Source of the DNA: an uncultured Faecalibacterium sp. | GTDB taxonomy: Bacteria; Bacillota; Clostridia; Oscillospirales; Ruminococcaceae | Assembly (NCBI GenBank): GCA_934503275.1 | Contig: CAKSVD010000001.1 | Location: 124,001-188,000 of the forward strand | Reading direction: 5' to 3' | DNA length: 64,000 nucleotides | In this document: in pieces, positions 46,085 through 54,282 of the stretch | Layout of the letters: the number at the start of each line of letters is the position of its first letter | Numbering within the stretch: the stretch's first letter is position 1 | Program-made: the position numbers and the translations under genes | The notes under the pieces: model-generated | Database searches by the model: none | The model's input: the letters and a program-made list of their open reading frames with translations, nothing else | Told to the model about the DNA's origin: nothing

Positions 46085-47369
46085 AGAATTCTGGCGCTGG
46101 TATATGTACGGCCACTGGGTCTGCCTGACCCAATGGGTCGGTTTTATCATGGTGGAATATGCTTACCTTGGCAAGGGTAGGGTAAAGCACCCGCTGGTGT
46201 GGTCCTGCGTTATAACCATGCTCACGATGACCTTCTCGGTCGTGCGCAACTATGGCTTTTTTACGCCGATGGCAGTGGTTCTCACGCTTCTTTTTCTGTT
46301 TGTCACCGTTATGCTATTTGGCGGCACACCGGGGCAAAAGCTTACCGCCTGTCTGATCAACGGTACCATGTGCCTGTTGGTTGAAAACAGTGTGCGGTAT
46401 GTCATATCGTGGATACTGAAGTGTGAACTGCAGCAGGTTATCCAGCGCGCAGATTGTCTGATCATCATGGCAGTCACAAATCTGGTAGTCAGCGCGGGCG
46501 TTTCCTTCTTTATGGGAAAGTGGCGCCGGCATAATGCACTGGAGCCCTTGCAGGCGCTGACCATGAGCTTTTTTCCGGGCGTGGTCGTGGTGCTGAACAT
46601 TCTGCTCATGCTCACGGATAACAACAAAAGGGCTACCATGGCCACCATGGGAATGACAGTGGGGCTTACGGTGGCTGTTATAGTACATCTCGGCATCGTG
46701 GCTATGTTCAACGATCAGGTCATGCAGCGACGCAGCCTGCATTTTCAGGCGGAACTGGAGCAGCAGCGGGCTTCGGCTCTGCTGGATTCCTACACCGCTC
46801 AGCGCCGTCTGACCCACGAGTTCACGAACCACATCAGTGCGCTGCGTGCTTTGCTGGAGCAGGGAGATGTGGCCGGTGCACAGGACTATATTGCCGGTGT
46901 GGATAAGGCCGTGGCGGCCAGCACCACTATTATGGATACGCACAACCCGCTGCTGGACTCCATCCTGACCCGCAAGTACGAGGAGGCTGCCCGGCAGGGC
47001 GTAAGCGTGTATTTTGACCTGTGCGACCTGCGGGAGTTTCCATTAAGCGGGGTAGATATGGTCACCGTATTGGCAAATCTGCTGGATAACGCCATCTATG
47101 CCGCAGCGCAGACGTACCCGCCGGAGGTATATGTGCGGGTGCGCAAAACGGAGGAGGAATATCTGCTCTCGGTGCGCAACCGGGTGCAGCGGGACGTGGA
47201 ACTGCCGCTGGACGGCCAGCTGCCCCGCACCACCCGCAAGGAGCCCGGCCACGGTATGGGGCTTTCCAACGTGCGGGATGTTCTGCTGCGCCACGGTGCG
47301 GAGTATACCCTGAGTTGCCGGGACAACTGGTTCCGCTTTACCTGTGCGGTGCCTACCGACAATTCATGA
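46077..47369 (+). CDS. GHKL sensor histidine kinase (AgrC-like)
   Basis: A 430-residue membrane kinase. Six or so membrane segments (about 15-215) form the sensor. A cytoplasmic domain follows with phospho-acceptor H247 (RLTHEFTNHISALR), N-box LANLLDNAIYAA and G-box GHGMGLSNV. This is the HPK10/AgrC type that usually senses a peptide. No agrB, agrD or other pheromone gene is next to it, so the signal is unknown. It overlaps the regulator gene by 8 nt. Confidence 0.9.
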   Translation: MNEEFWRWYMYGHWVCLTQWVGFIMVEYAYLGKGRVKHPLVWSCVITMLTMTFSVVRNYGFFTPMAVVLTLLFLFVTVMLFGGTPGQKLTACLINGTMCLLVENSVRYVISWILKCELQQVIQRADCLIIMAVTNLVVSAGVSFFMGKWRRHNALEPLQALTMSFFPGVVVVLNILLMLTDNNKRATMATMGMTVGLTVAVIVHLGIVAMFNDQVMQRRSLHFQAELEQQRASALLDSYTAQRRLTHEFTNHISALRALLEQGDVAGAQDYIAGVDKAVAASTTIMDTHNPLLDSILTRKYEEAARQGVSVYFDLCDLREFPLSGVDMVTVLANLLDNAIYAAAQTYPPEVYVRVRKTEEEYLLSVRNRVQRDVELPLDGQLPRTTRKEPGHGMGLSNVRDVLLRHGAEYTLSCRDNWFRFTCAVPTDNS

Positions 47370-47419
47370 CATCCGCACCGTCAGAATATGACAATTTTTG
47401 TGCCACAGAAGTGTAACTC

Positions 47420-47428
47420 TGCTATACT
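47420..47428 (+). promoter_or_regulatory. Extended -10 promoter of the structured RNA candidate
   Basis: TGCTATACT, an extended -10. The only -35-like sequence, TTGTGC (47398-47403), is 19 nt away. Confidence 0.5.
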
Positions 47429-47433
47429 GAACT

Positions 47434-47800
47434 CAGTGAAGGAAGCCTTCCGTACGGACAGGGTCATGTTGCGGTGGGAGGGGAATCCCCTCTTTTTAAA
47501 AGCCTTGTTGCGGGACGGAAAAGAGCAGTCTGCGGTGCGTGTAAGCAGACTGTATCCCTTTGCTTTCCGGGCTGTGCAGGGATGCACAGTATCTTGCTGA
47601 CGGAACTTTCTGCGGCGGGCCTTTTGGGGGTTGCAGTCGATAAAGTTACTCGATGCGTCGTAATTCCGGTTTTGTTTGCTGTATGGGAATGGCGTAGGCA
47701 AACCGGAGTCTCGTGCGCTGCAAAGAGTTCCGTCAGTTTTCTTTTGCACAAAAAAGGACTGCTATACATGGCTTTTTCCAGTATAGCAGTCCTTTTTATA
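47434..47800 (+). ncRNA. Candidate structured non-coding RNA
   Basis: A 367-nt stretch between the kinase and pyrI with promoter, many nested helices and a terminator but no codon-biased ORF. Helices seen: GAAGG/CCTTC (47438-47450), CGGAAA/TTTCCG (47516-47521 with 47564-47569) enclosing CAGTCTGC/GCAGACTG (47526-47533 with 47545-47552), CTGTGCA/TGCACAG (47572-47589), and CTGACGGAACT/AGTTCCGTCAG (47597-47607 with 47726-47736). The last extends inward with wobble pairs and encloses ATTCCGGTTT/AAACCGGAGT (47663-47672 with 47700-47709). It lacks the hallmarks of tmRNA, RNase P, SRP or T-box RNAs. Confidence 0.5.
47751..47799 (+). terminator. Long bidirectional terminator
   Basis: A 17-bp perfect stem (47751-47767 with 47781-47797) with A-run and T-run flanks on both strands. 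It can end the RNA candidate from the left and the pyr operon from the right. Confidence 0.9.
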
Positions 47801-47817
47801 TTTGAATCGTGAAAATG

Positions 47818-47851
47818 GAATATCGGAACGCCCATGGGCGTTCCGATATTC
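47818..47851. repeat. 34-bp perfect palindrome after pyrI
   Basis: Two 17-nt arms (47818-47834 and 47835-47851) are exact complements with no spacer, centred on GCCCAT|GGGC. As RNA it would form a tight hairpin 14 nt after the pyrI stop on the minus strand; as DNA it is a possible protein site. Confidence 0.75.
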
Positions 47852-47864
47852 AAAGTTTAAAAAC

Positions 47865-48302
47865 TTATTCCGGCTTTACCTGCAACTCCTGCTCGCAGTA
47901 GATGCAGCGGTACTTGCCGTTGGAACTCAACTCAAAGATCTGGTCGCACTCCTCTTCAATGCTGGAGATGCAGCGGGGGTTCTTGCATCGCACAATATTC
48001 ACCAGACGCTTGGGGGGCTTGGGCTGCTCCTTGCGGACAGCCTTGCCATTTTCAATAATGGTCACGCTGATGTTCGGATCCAGATAGGCCAGCACATCCA
48101 GGTTCAGCCACGAAGCATCGCCCTCTACCTTGATGATGTCCTTGCGGCCGCTTGCCGTTTTTTTGCTGCGGGCGTTCTGGATCAGCGCCACGCTGGCAGT
48201 GCGGTTGCCTGCAATGCCCAGCAGATCCATCAGACCAACAGCAGTACCTGCCTTGATGTGGTCGATGACAATACCGTTCTGAATCTCGTCAATATTCAAC
48301 AT
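47865..48302 (-). CDS. pyrI: Aspartate carbamoyltransferase regulatory subunit
   Basis: Allosteric subunit of aspartate transcarbamoylase, binding CTP/ATP and the catalytic PyrB trimer. It has 145 residues. The N-terminal nucleotide domain includes MLNIDEIQNGIVIDHI; the C-terminal zinc domain uses C106, C111, C133 and C136. The ATG at 48302 has AAGGAGGAG upstream and lies 1 nt after the pyrB stop, so translation is coupled. A regulatory subunit means feedback control by CTP, which is uncommon among well-studied Gram-positives such as Bacillus. Confidence 0.93.
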   Translation of the reverse strand: MLNIDEIQNGIVIDHIKAGTAVGLMDLLGIAGNRTASVALIQNARSKKTASGRKDIIKVEGDASWLNLDVLAYLDPNISVTIIENGKAVRKEQPKPPKRLVNIVRCKNPRCISSIEEECDQIFELSSNGKYRCIYCEQELQVKPE

Positions 48303-48303
48303 A

Positions 48304-49245
48304 TCAGTTCTCCTCCTTCGGTGCTTTGGGGTCTGCAAGCTCCAGCAGGGTCATGATCAGTGCCATGCGGACGTAAACGCCGTTCTGCACCTGTTCAAAA
48401 TAGGCGGCGCGCGGGTCATCGTCCACATCCAGCGCGATCTCGTTCACGCGGGGCAGGGGGTGCAGCACCGCCATGGTGGGCTTGGCCTGAGACATCTTTT
48501 CGCGGGTCAGCACATAGCTGTTCTTCAGACGGATGTAGTCCTCCTCGTTGAAGAAACGCTCCTTCTGCACGCGGGTCATATACAGGATGTCCAACTCCGA
48601 CATGGATTCCTCCAGACTGCGGGTCTCCTTGTAGGGGATGCCGTTGGCCTCCAGCACGTCGTTGATGATATAATCCGGCACACGCAACTCCTCCGGGCTG
48701 ATCAGCACAAAGCGGACGTTCTTGCAGCGCGCCATGGTCTTGAGCAGGGAGTGGACGGTACGGCCGAACTTCAGATCGCCGCACAGACCAATGGTCAGAT
48801 CATCCAGCCTGCCCATGCGGCGGCGGATGGTCATCAGGTCGGTCAGGGTCTGGGTGGGGTGCTGGTGACCGCCGTCACCGGCGTTGATCACCGGAATGCG
48901 GGAGTAGCGGGAGGCACGCAGCGGCGCGCCCTCCTTGGGGTGGCGCATGGCAACGATGTCGGCATAGCAGGACACCACCCGGATGGTGTCGGCTACGCTC
49001 TCGCCCTTGGTGGCGCTGGACACGTTCTCGCTGGGAAAGCCCAGCACATGGCCGCCCAAGTTCAGCATAGCCGCCTCAAAGGACAGCCGGGTGCGGGTGG
49101 AGGGCTCGTAGAACAAGGTGGCCAGCTTTTTGTGGTTGGCAACCTCCTGATAGGCGGCGGGGTCGGCACAGATACGGTCGGCAAGATCAAGCAGCTGTGT
49201 GATCTCCTGCTGGGTGAGATCCAAAGGATCGATCAGATGACGCAT
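48304..49245 (-). CDS. pyrB: Aspartate carbamoyltransferase catalytic subunit
   Basis: Condenses carbamoyl phosphate with aspartate, the first committed step of pyrimidine synthesis. It has 313 residues. The carbamoyl-phosphate loop [13 protein letters not shown] and the [15 protein letters not shown] motif are intact. GGAGG precedes the ATG at 49245. It follows gntR by only 17 nt, so gntR-pyrB-pyrI is one operon. Confidence 0.95.
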   Translation of the reverse strand: MRHLIDPLDLTQQEITQLLDLADRICADPAAYQEVANHKKLATLFYEPSTRTRLSFEAAMLNLGGHVLGFPSENVSSATKGESVADTIRVVSCYADIVAMRHPKEGAPLRASRYSRIPVINAGDGGHQHPTQTLTDLMTIRRRMGRLDDLTIGLCGDLKFGRTVHSLLKTMARCKNVRFVLISPEELRVPDYIINDVLEANGIPYKETRSLEESMSELDILYMTRVQKERFFNEEDYIRLKNSYVLTREKMSQAKPTMAVLHPLPRVNEIALDVDDDPRAAYFEQVQNGVYVRMALIMTLLELADPKAPKEEN

Positions 49246-49262
49246 GGACAGTATACCTCCGT

Positions 49263-50018
49263 TTAAAGTAGTTTGCGTAAGATGGAAAAATCAAAAAAGT
49301 TCGTGTAGTAACTCAGCGAGCGCATCACCGGCTTGCACAAACGATTGAAACATACCTCGTCCAGCAGCAGCATGGCCTCGCCCGGGGCAAGCCGCATGGC
49401 TGCGCGGATGGCCTCGTCGCCGCAGCTGGCTTTCAGGTGCGCCACGTTAGAGGAAATCTGCTGGTGGCACTCCTGCTCCAGGATCTCAAAGATGTCGCCG
49501 GTCAGGTCGATGCGGGTGTAGTCCCGGTTGCCAAACAGGCTGCGGGGCAGGTAGTCGATGGAGTAGATCACCGGGGTGGTGTCGGCAAGGATGCGCTTTT
49601 TGATGCAGATCACCTCATCACCGACTTCCAGCGCCAGCGCGTGCGCCATCTCCTCGCCTGCACGAAGAAGCATCACCTGAATGCCGTCTGCATGGGGGTA
49701 GCTGCCAAAGCTGCGGATCAGCGGGTAGTACTCCAGCTTCTGGTCCAGGCGGCTGCGCAGCCCCAGCACAGCACGGTTCACTACCGTGCCAATGCCGCGC
49801 ACCCGCTCCACATAACCGGCGCGCTCCATCTCGCTCAGCGCGTCACGGATCACAGTGCGGCTTACCCCCAACTCGGTGGCAAGGTCTACCTCGGCGGGCA
49901 GGCGGTCGGCTTGGGCATAGCGTCCGTTGGTCAGCTCCTCCAGCAGGCTTGCAACAACGCGGTCGCTGATCACGGCGCCGCCCAAGCGGCTGGACGATGC
50001 CAGTGCGGGATCTTTCAT
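49263..50018 (-). CDS. GntR-family regulator with UTRA domain, first gene of the pyrBI operon
   Basis: A 251-residue HutC-subfamily regulator. The winged helix (about residues 20-88) shows [22 protein letters not shown]. The UTRA ligand domain (about 105-245) has the [11 protein letters not shown] and Glu-rich EILEQE elements. GGAGG lies 8 nt before the ATG at 50018. Position as first gene of gntR-pyrB-pyrI suggests it controls pyrimidine genes, possibly sensing a pyrimidine; that is an inference. No pyrR is seen in the window. Confidence 0.85.
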   Translation of the reverse strand: MKDPALASSSRLGGAVISDRVVASLLEELTNGRYAQADRLPAEVDLATELGVSRTVIRDALSEMERAGYVERVRGIGTVVNRAVLGLRSRLDQKLEYYPLIRSFGSYPHADGIQVMLLRAGEEMAHALALEVGDEVICIKKRILADTTPVIYSIDYLPRSLFGNRDYTRIDLTGDIFEILEQECHQQISSNVAHLKASCGDEAIRAAMRLAPGEAMLLLDEVCFNRLCKPVMRSLSYYTNFFDFSILRKLL

Positions 50019-50105
50019 GGATGGTTCCTCCGTTTCCGGGCGGCAGCGCCGCCCCGAACTTCATACAAACGGGCGGGAGGATTCCTCCACAGCCCCTTCT
50101 TTCTT

Positions 50106-50114
50106 ATTATAGCA
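50106..50114 (-). promoter_or_regulatory. Extended -10 promoter of gntR-pyrBI
   Basis: On the minus strand TGCTATAAT, an extended consensus -10. It is only a few bases from the divergent -35 at 50119, so one regulator could affect both directions. Confidence 0.6.
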
Positions 50115-50118
50115 TAAT

Positions 50119-50147
50119 TTGACATTTAGAAAAGCGTCATTTATACT
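50119..50147 (+). promoter_or_regulatory. Promoter of the GNAT gene at 50194
   Basis: TTGACA (50119-50124), a 17-nt spacer and TATACT (50142-50147), a near-perfect housekeeping promoter back to back with that of gntR. Confidence 0.88.
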
Positions 50148-50193
50148 GGAATCTGCTGAAAAGTACGATTTTATTTTGGAGGGCATAGTACAG

Positions 50194-50736
50194 ATGGACT
50201 ATTTTCTGCAAAAAGTAGGCGGCAAGCCCGCCCGGCAGGCTGTTACCCTGCGGCGCTGCACCCCCGCCGAGGCTCCGGCGGTGTTCGCGCTGCAAAATGA
50301 AGTACGCGCTGCCATGCCGCACCCGGAGCAGTTCGTGCCAGATACGCTGGAAAACATTACCGGATATCTGCGCACCGGGGTGTGCATCGGCGCATGGCAG
50401 CAGGGGCGGCTGGGCGCGTACCTCATCCTGCGCCTGTGCGGGCAGAGCAGTGAGAACTACGCCGCCTTTCTGGATGTGCCGCAAAGCCAGTGGCAGCACT
50501 GGGCCAACGCAGACAGCGCGGTAGTGCACCCGGACTGGCGGGGCAACGGTCTGCAGCGCGCTATGCTGGAGGCGGCTCTGCCGCTGCTTCCGCCGCAGAT
50601 CACCCATCTGGGCGCCACCGTCAGCCCGGATAACAGCTACAGTCTGCGCAACGCACAGGCCGGCGGCTTCGTCATCCGCTGCCGCCGGGAGATGTACGGC
50701 GGCTACGACCGCTATCTGCTGGAAAAGCAGCTGTAA
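50194..50736 (+). CDS. GNAT-family N-acetyltransferase
   Basis: A 180-residue acetyl-CoA-dependent acyltransferase. The CoA-binding motif A appears as VVHPDWRGNGLQRAMLEAAL (about 111-130), and the C-terminal motif B as NSYSLRNAQAGGFVI. Substrate unknown. The ATG at 50194 follows TTGGAGGGC; a longer frame starting inside the promoter at 50119 is rejected. It has a strong promoter divergent from the gntR-pyrBI operon. Confidence 0.85.
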   Translation: MDYFLQKVGGKPARQAVTLRRCTPAEAPAVFALQNEVRAAMPHPEQFVPDTLENITGYLRTGVCIGAWQQGRLGAYLILRLCGQSSENYAAFLDVPQSQWQHWANADSAVVHPDWRGNGLQRAMLEAALPLLPPQITHLGATVSPDNSYSLRNAQAGGFVIRCRREMYGGYDRYLLEKQL

Positions 50737-50752
50737 CTCCCGGTAGTTTTTA

Positions 50753-50781
50753 TGTACAACTATTTTGAAATGTGTTATACT
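50753..50781 (+). promoter_or_regulatory. Promoter of pcrA-thyX-tmk
   Basis: TGTACA (50753-50758), a 17-nt spacer and TATACT (50776-50781), 39 nt before the ATG. Confidence 0.65.
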
Positions 50782-50819
50782 ATACGGTATGAATAACAGC
50801 GAAGGAAACAGGTGAAACC

Positions 50820-53498
50820 ATGGCAGCATCTCTCGGGCAGGAATTCTGCACCCTGCGTGATACTTACATTGAAAAGCAATTCGGCCGCCTGAACGATATG
50901 CAGCGGCAGGCTGTGTTTACCACGGACGGCCCGCTGCTCATCCTTGCCGGTGCCGGCAGCGGCAAGACCACCGTGCTGGTCAACCGCATCGCCAACCTCA
51001 TCCGGTTCGGCTCGGCGCATGGCTCCAAGGAAACGCCCCGCCCGGTGACCGAGGAGGACGTCAAGGCCCTGCGCACCGCCATTATGACCGGTACAGACAC
51101 CCCCAGCTGGCTGGACGGGATGCTGCGCCGCAACGCGGTGCGCAGCTGGAACGTGATGGCCATTACCTTTACCAATAAGGCGGCAGGGGAACTGAAGGAA
51201 CGCCTGCGCCGGATGCTGGGCAGCGAGGAAGGAGACGAGGTGTTCGCTTCCACCTTCCACTCGGCCTGTGTGCGCATCCTGCGTCGCTGGGCGGAGGAGA
51301 TCGGCTACCCCCGCAGCTTTACCATCTATGATACCGAGGATGCCCAGCGCGTGATGAAAACAGTGTATAAAGAACTGAGCATCGACGATAAATTCCTGCC
51401 CATCAAGGCCGCCATCAACCAGATGAGCCGCTGGAAGGATCAGCTGGTCAGCCCGGAGCAGGCACTTGCAGACCACGCCAGAGACGTGAAGAGTACCCAG
51501 ACCGCCCGCATCTACGCAGCCTACGAGAAAAGGCTGAAGGATGCCGGTGCGTTCGATTTTGACGACCTCATCTACCAGACCGTGCAGCTGCTGGCTGAAC
51601 ACCCGGACGTGCGGGAGTTCTACCAGAATAAGTACCGCTACCTGCTGGTGGACGAGTATCAGGACACCAGCGTGGCGCAGTTCCGTCTGGTCAGCCTGCT
51701 CACCGGGCCGGAGCGCAACATCTGCGTGGTAGGCGATGATGACCAGAGCATCTACCGCTTCCGCGGCGCTACCATTGAAAATATCCTCAACTTTGAAAAA
51801 CTCTATCCCGGCACCAAGACCATCCGTCTGGAGCAAAACTACCGCTCCACCTCCAATATCCTCAATGCTGCCAACTGCGTCATCCAGCATAATACCGAGC
51901 GCAAGGGCAAGACCCTGTGGACGGACAACGGCGAGGGCGATAAGGTGCAGGTGTATACCGCCGAGAACGAGCAGGACGAGGCCAGCCATATCGCGGACGT
52001 TATCGGTCAGCACCTGAAAGCGGGCGGCCATCTGGCAGACCACGCCATCCTCTACCGCATGAACGCCCAGTCGGCTCCCATCGAAAGCTACTTCACCCGC
52101 GCGGGTATCCCGCATAAGATCGTGGGCGGACAGCGCTTCAACGACCGCAAGGAGGTCAAGGACATCCACTCCTATATGTCCATCGTAGCCAACCCCCGGG
52201 ACGATGTGCGGCTGCGCCGCATTATCAACGAGCCCGCCCGCAAGATCGGTGCTACCACCGTGGATGTCATTGCAGACCTTGCCGGGCAGCAGGGGGTCAG
52301 TATGCTGGATGTCATCAGCCATGCCGACCAGTACGCCAAACTCTCCCGCGCGGTCATGCCGCTGCTCAAGTTCTGGCAGATCTACCAGCGCCTGCAGGAT
52401 TCTCTTGCCACCCGTACGCTGGACGAGTTCGCCGCCGATGTCATTGAGCTGACCGGCTACAAGGCCATGCTGGAGGCAGACGCCGCCAAGGGGCACGAGG
52501 ATGCCGCCGACCGGCTGCAGAACCTTGGTCAGCTGGTGAACAACGTCAAAAACTACTGCGACCAGCACGGCGAGGAAGCTACGCTGGAGGGCTATCTGGA
52601 GGATATCGCCCTCATCAGCGATATCGACAGCTATAACGAGAGCAGCGATCAGGTGGTGCTGATGACCATCCACTCTGCCAAGGGCTTGGAGTTCCCCTAT
52701 GTGTTCCTCATCGGCATGGAGGAAGGCGTTTTCCCCAGTGAGATGAGCAAATACTCCGAAGCAGATCTGGAGGAGGAGCGCCGTCTGGCTTACGTTGGCA
52801 TCACCCGTGCCAAAAAGGAACTGTACATCTCCAACAGCGTCACCCGGATGTTGTATGGCCGCACCCAGCGCAACGAGCCCAGCCGCTTTCTGCGGGAGAT
52901 CGAGCCGGAATATATCGAGGAGACCCGCAGCCCGGTGCTGGAACAGCGTTCCCGTATGGGCGGCTGGGGCTCTGGTTATAGCGATACCGTGCCCGGCGGG
53001 GCATCCGGCTACTCCGGCCCCTCCGGTTACAGCCGCAACAGCTACGGCGGCGGTTATGGCTCGGGTTACAGTTCGGGCAACCGTAGCGGCTACCTGAACC
53101 GGGAATATAACGCCGGTGAAGGCCGTGGCTTCGGCTCCTCTTACGGCGGAAGAAGCACATCTTCTTCCGGTTTTGGCAGTCACTTTGGCAACAGTTCCAC
53201 CCAGCCGACCGCCAGAAGCGGTGGATTTGGCTCTGCATATTCCGACGTGAATACGACAAAAAATAATGTAAAGCAAACTACCTTTACAGTTAATTCTGCT
53301 GTAAAACCGACAGCTTCCGGCGCAAAGCACTATGAGCCGGGCGACATCGTGGAGCACAAAGTGTTTGGCCGCGGCACAGTGCTGAAGGTAAAGCCCGCTG
53401 CCGGGGATCAGATCGTAGAGATCAACTTTGAAAAAGTGGGCATCAAGAAGACGATGGCCAATTTTGCGCCCCTGACCAAGATTACGGAGGAAGAATGA
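50820..53498 (+). CDS. pcrA: ATP-dependent DNA helicase of the UvrD/PcrA family
   Basis: Superfamily 1A 3'-5' helicase for repair and removal of RecA filaments, 892 residues. Motifs: Walker A AGAGSGKTT, Walker B DEYQDTS, motif III VGDDDQSIYRFRGA, motif V/VI region VLMTIHSAKGLEFPYVF and YVGITRAKKELY. From about 710 to 805 lies a Gly/Ser/Tyr-rich low-complexity linker, followed by a C-terminal tail (about 835-892, PGDIVEHKVFGRGTVLKV) matching the PcrA RNA-polymerase-interaction Tudor-like domain. The linker is longer than in Bacillus PcrA. thyX follows after 4 nt. Confidence 0.93.
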   Translation: MAASLGQEFCTLRDTYIEKQFGRLNDMQRQAVFTTDGPLLILAGAGSGKTTVLVNRIANLIRFGSAHGSKETPRPVTEEDVKALRTAIMTGTDTPSWLDGMLRRNAVRSWNVMAITFTNKAAGELKERLRRMLGSEEGDEVFASTFHSACVRILRRWAEEIGYPRSFTIYDTEDAQRVMKTVYKELSIDDKFLPIKAAINQMSRWKDQLVSPEQALADHARDVKSTQTARIYAAYEKRLKDAGAFDFDDLIYQTVQLLAEHPDVREFYQNKYRYLLVDEYQDTSVAQFRLVSLLTGPERNICVVGDDDQSIYRFRGATIENILNFEKLYPGTKTIRLEQNYRSTSNILNAANCVIQHNTERKGKTLWTDNGEGDKVQVYTAENEQDEASHIADVIGQHLKAGGHLADHAILYRMNAQSAPIESYFTRAGIPHKIVGGQRFNDRKEVKDIHSYMSIVANPRDDVRLRRIINEPARKIGATTVDVIADLAGQQGVSMLDVISHADQYAKLSRAVMPLLKFWQIYQRLQDSLATRTLDEFAADVIELTGYKAMLEADAAKGHEDAADRLQNLGQLVNNVKNYCDQHGEEATLEGYLEDIALISDIDSYNESSDQVVLMTIHSAKGLEFPYVFLIGMEEGVFPSEMSKYSEADLEEERRLAYVGITRAKKELYISNSVTRMLYGRTQRNEPSRFLREIEPEYIEETRSPVLEQRSRMGGWGSGYSDTVPGGASGYSGPSGYSRNSYGGGYGSGYSSGNRSGYLNREYNAGEGRGFGSSYGGRSTSSSGFGSHFGNSSTQPTARSGGFGSAYSDVNTTKNNVKQTTFTVNSAVKPTASGAKHYEPGDIVEHKVFGRGTVLKVKPAAGDQIVEINFEKVGIKKTMANFAPLTKITEEE

Positions 53499-53502
53499 CC
53501 CT

Positions 53503-54282
53503 ATGATGACTGTTCGTTTGATCGCCCACACCCCGGAACCGGAAAAAGTGGTGGCGGCTGCCGCAAAGCTTTGCTACTCCGACGCCCACATCACCGACCT
53601 TCTGGATGGGCTGGACGAGGAAAAAACCGCAAAATTTCTGACCATGCTCAGCGACCTTGGCCATGCAAGCCCCATCGAGCACGCCAGCTTTACCTTTGGT
53701 ATCGAGGGGGTCAGCCGCACTCTGCTTGCCCAGATCACCCGGCACCGCATCGCTTCCTTCAGCGTGCAGAGCCAGCGCTATGTGCGTCTGGATGATTTCC
53801 GCTATGTGACGCCTCCGGAGATCGAGGCTATCCCGGAAGCAAAGGCCGCCTTCCTTGCCAGCATGGAGGAGGATGCCCAGCGTTACCTCGACCTTGCTCA
53901 TAAGCTGGAGGAAGGGCACACCGCCCGCCTGATGGCTGAGGGAATGCCGGAAAAGCAGGCGCGCGCCAAGGCCTCCAAGCAGGCCAACGAGGACGCCCGC
54001 TTTGTGCTGCCCAACGCCTGCGAGACCAAAATGGTGGTCACCATGAACGCCCGCAGCCTGATGAACTTCTTCCAGCTGCGTTGCTGCAACCGTGCCCAGT
54101 GGGAGATCCGGGAACTTGCCGAAAAAATGTTTGCGCTGGTGTACCCGGTGGCACCCCATATCTTTGCCAAGGCCGGCCCTGCCTGCCTGTGCGGCCCTTG
54201 TCCAGAGGGCAAAATGTGCTGCGGTAAGACCACCGAGGTGCGTGCAAGATATGCCGCTATCAAGGAAGGTGCTGCCGTATGA
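53503..54282 (+). CDS. thyX: Flavin-dependent thymidylate synthase
   Basis: Makes dTMP from dUMP with methylene-tetrahydrofolate and FADH2, 259 residues. The ThyX signature RHR-x7-S is present at R80-H-R82...S90 in ITRHRIASFSVQSQRY. The C-terminus carries extra cysteines (CLCGPCPEGKMCCG), which are not part of the core and could bind metal. Its ribosome site lies inside the end of pcrA, and the stop overlaps tmk by 4 nt (ATGA). Confidence 0.93.
   Translation: MMTVRLIAHTPEPEKVVAAAAKLCYSDAHITDLLDGLDEEKTAKFLTMLSDLGHASPIEHASFTFGIEGVSRTLLAQITRHRIASFSVQSQRYVRLDDFRYVTPPEIEAIPEAKAAFLASMEEDAQRYLDLAHKLEEGHTARLMAEGMPEKQARAKASKQANEDARFVLPNACETKMVVTMNARSLMNFFQLRCCNRAQWEIRELAEKMFALVYPVAPHIFAKAGPACLCGPCPEGKMCCGKTTEVRARYAAIKEGAAV

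Noticed and set aside
47388..47853. Short ORFs on both strands across the structured RNA candidate
   Set aside because: No ribosome sites at good spacing, no family resemblance, and codon use unlike neighbouring genes; helices explain the interval better.
50775..53531. 918-codon minus-strand frame opposite pcrA
   Set aside because: An antisense shadow; the plus strand has all helicase motifs in order.
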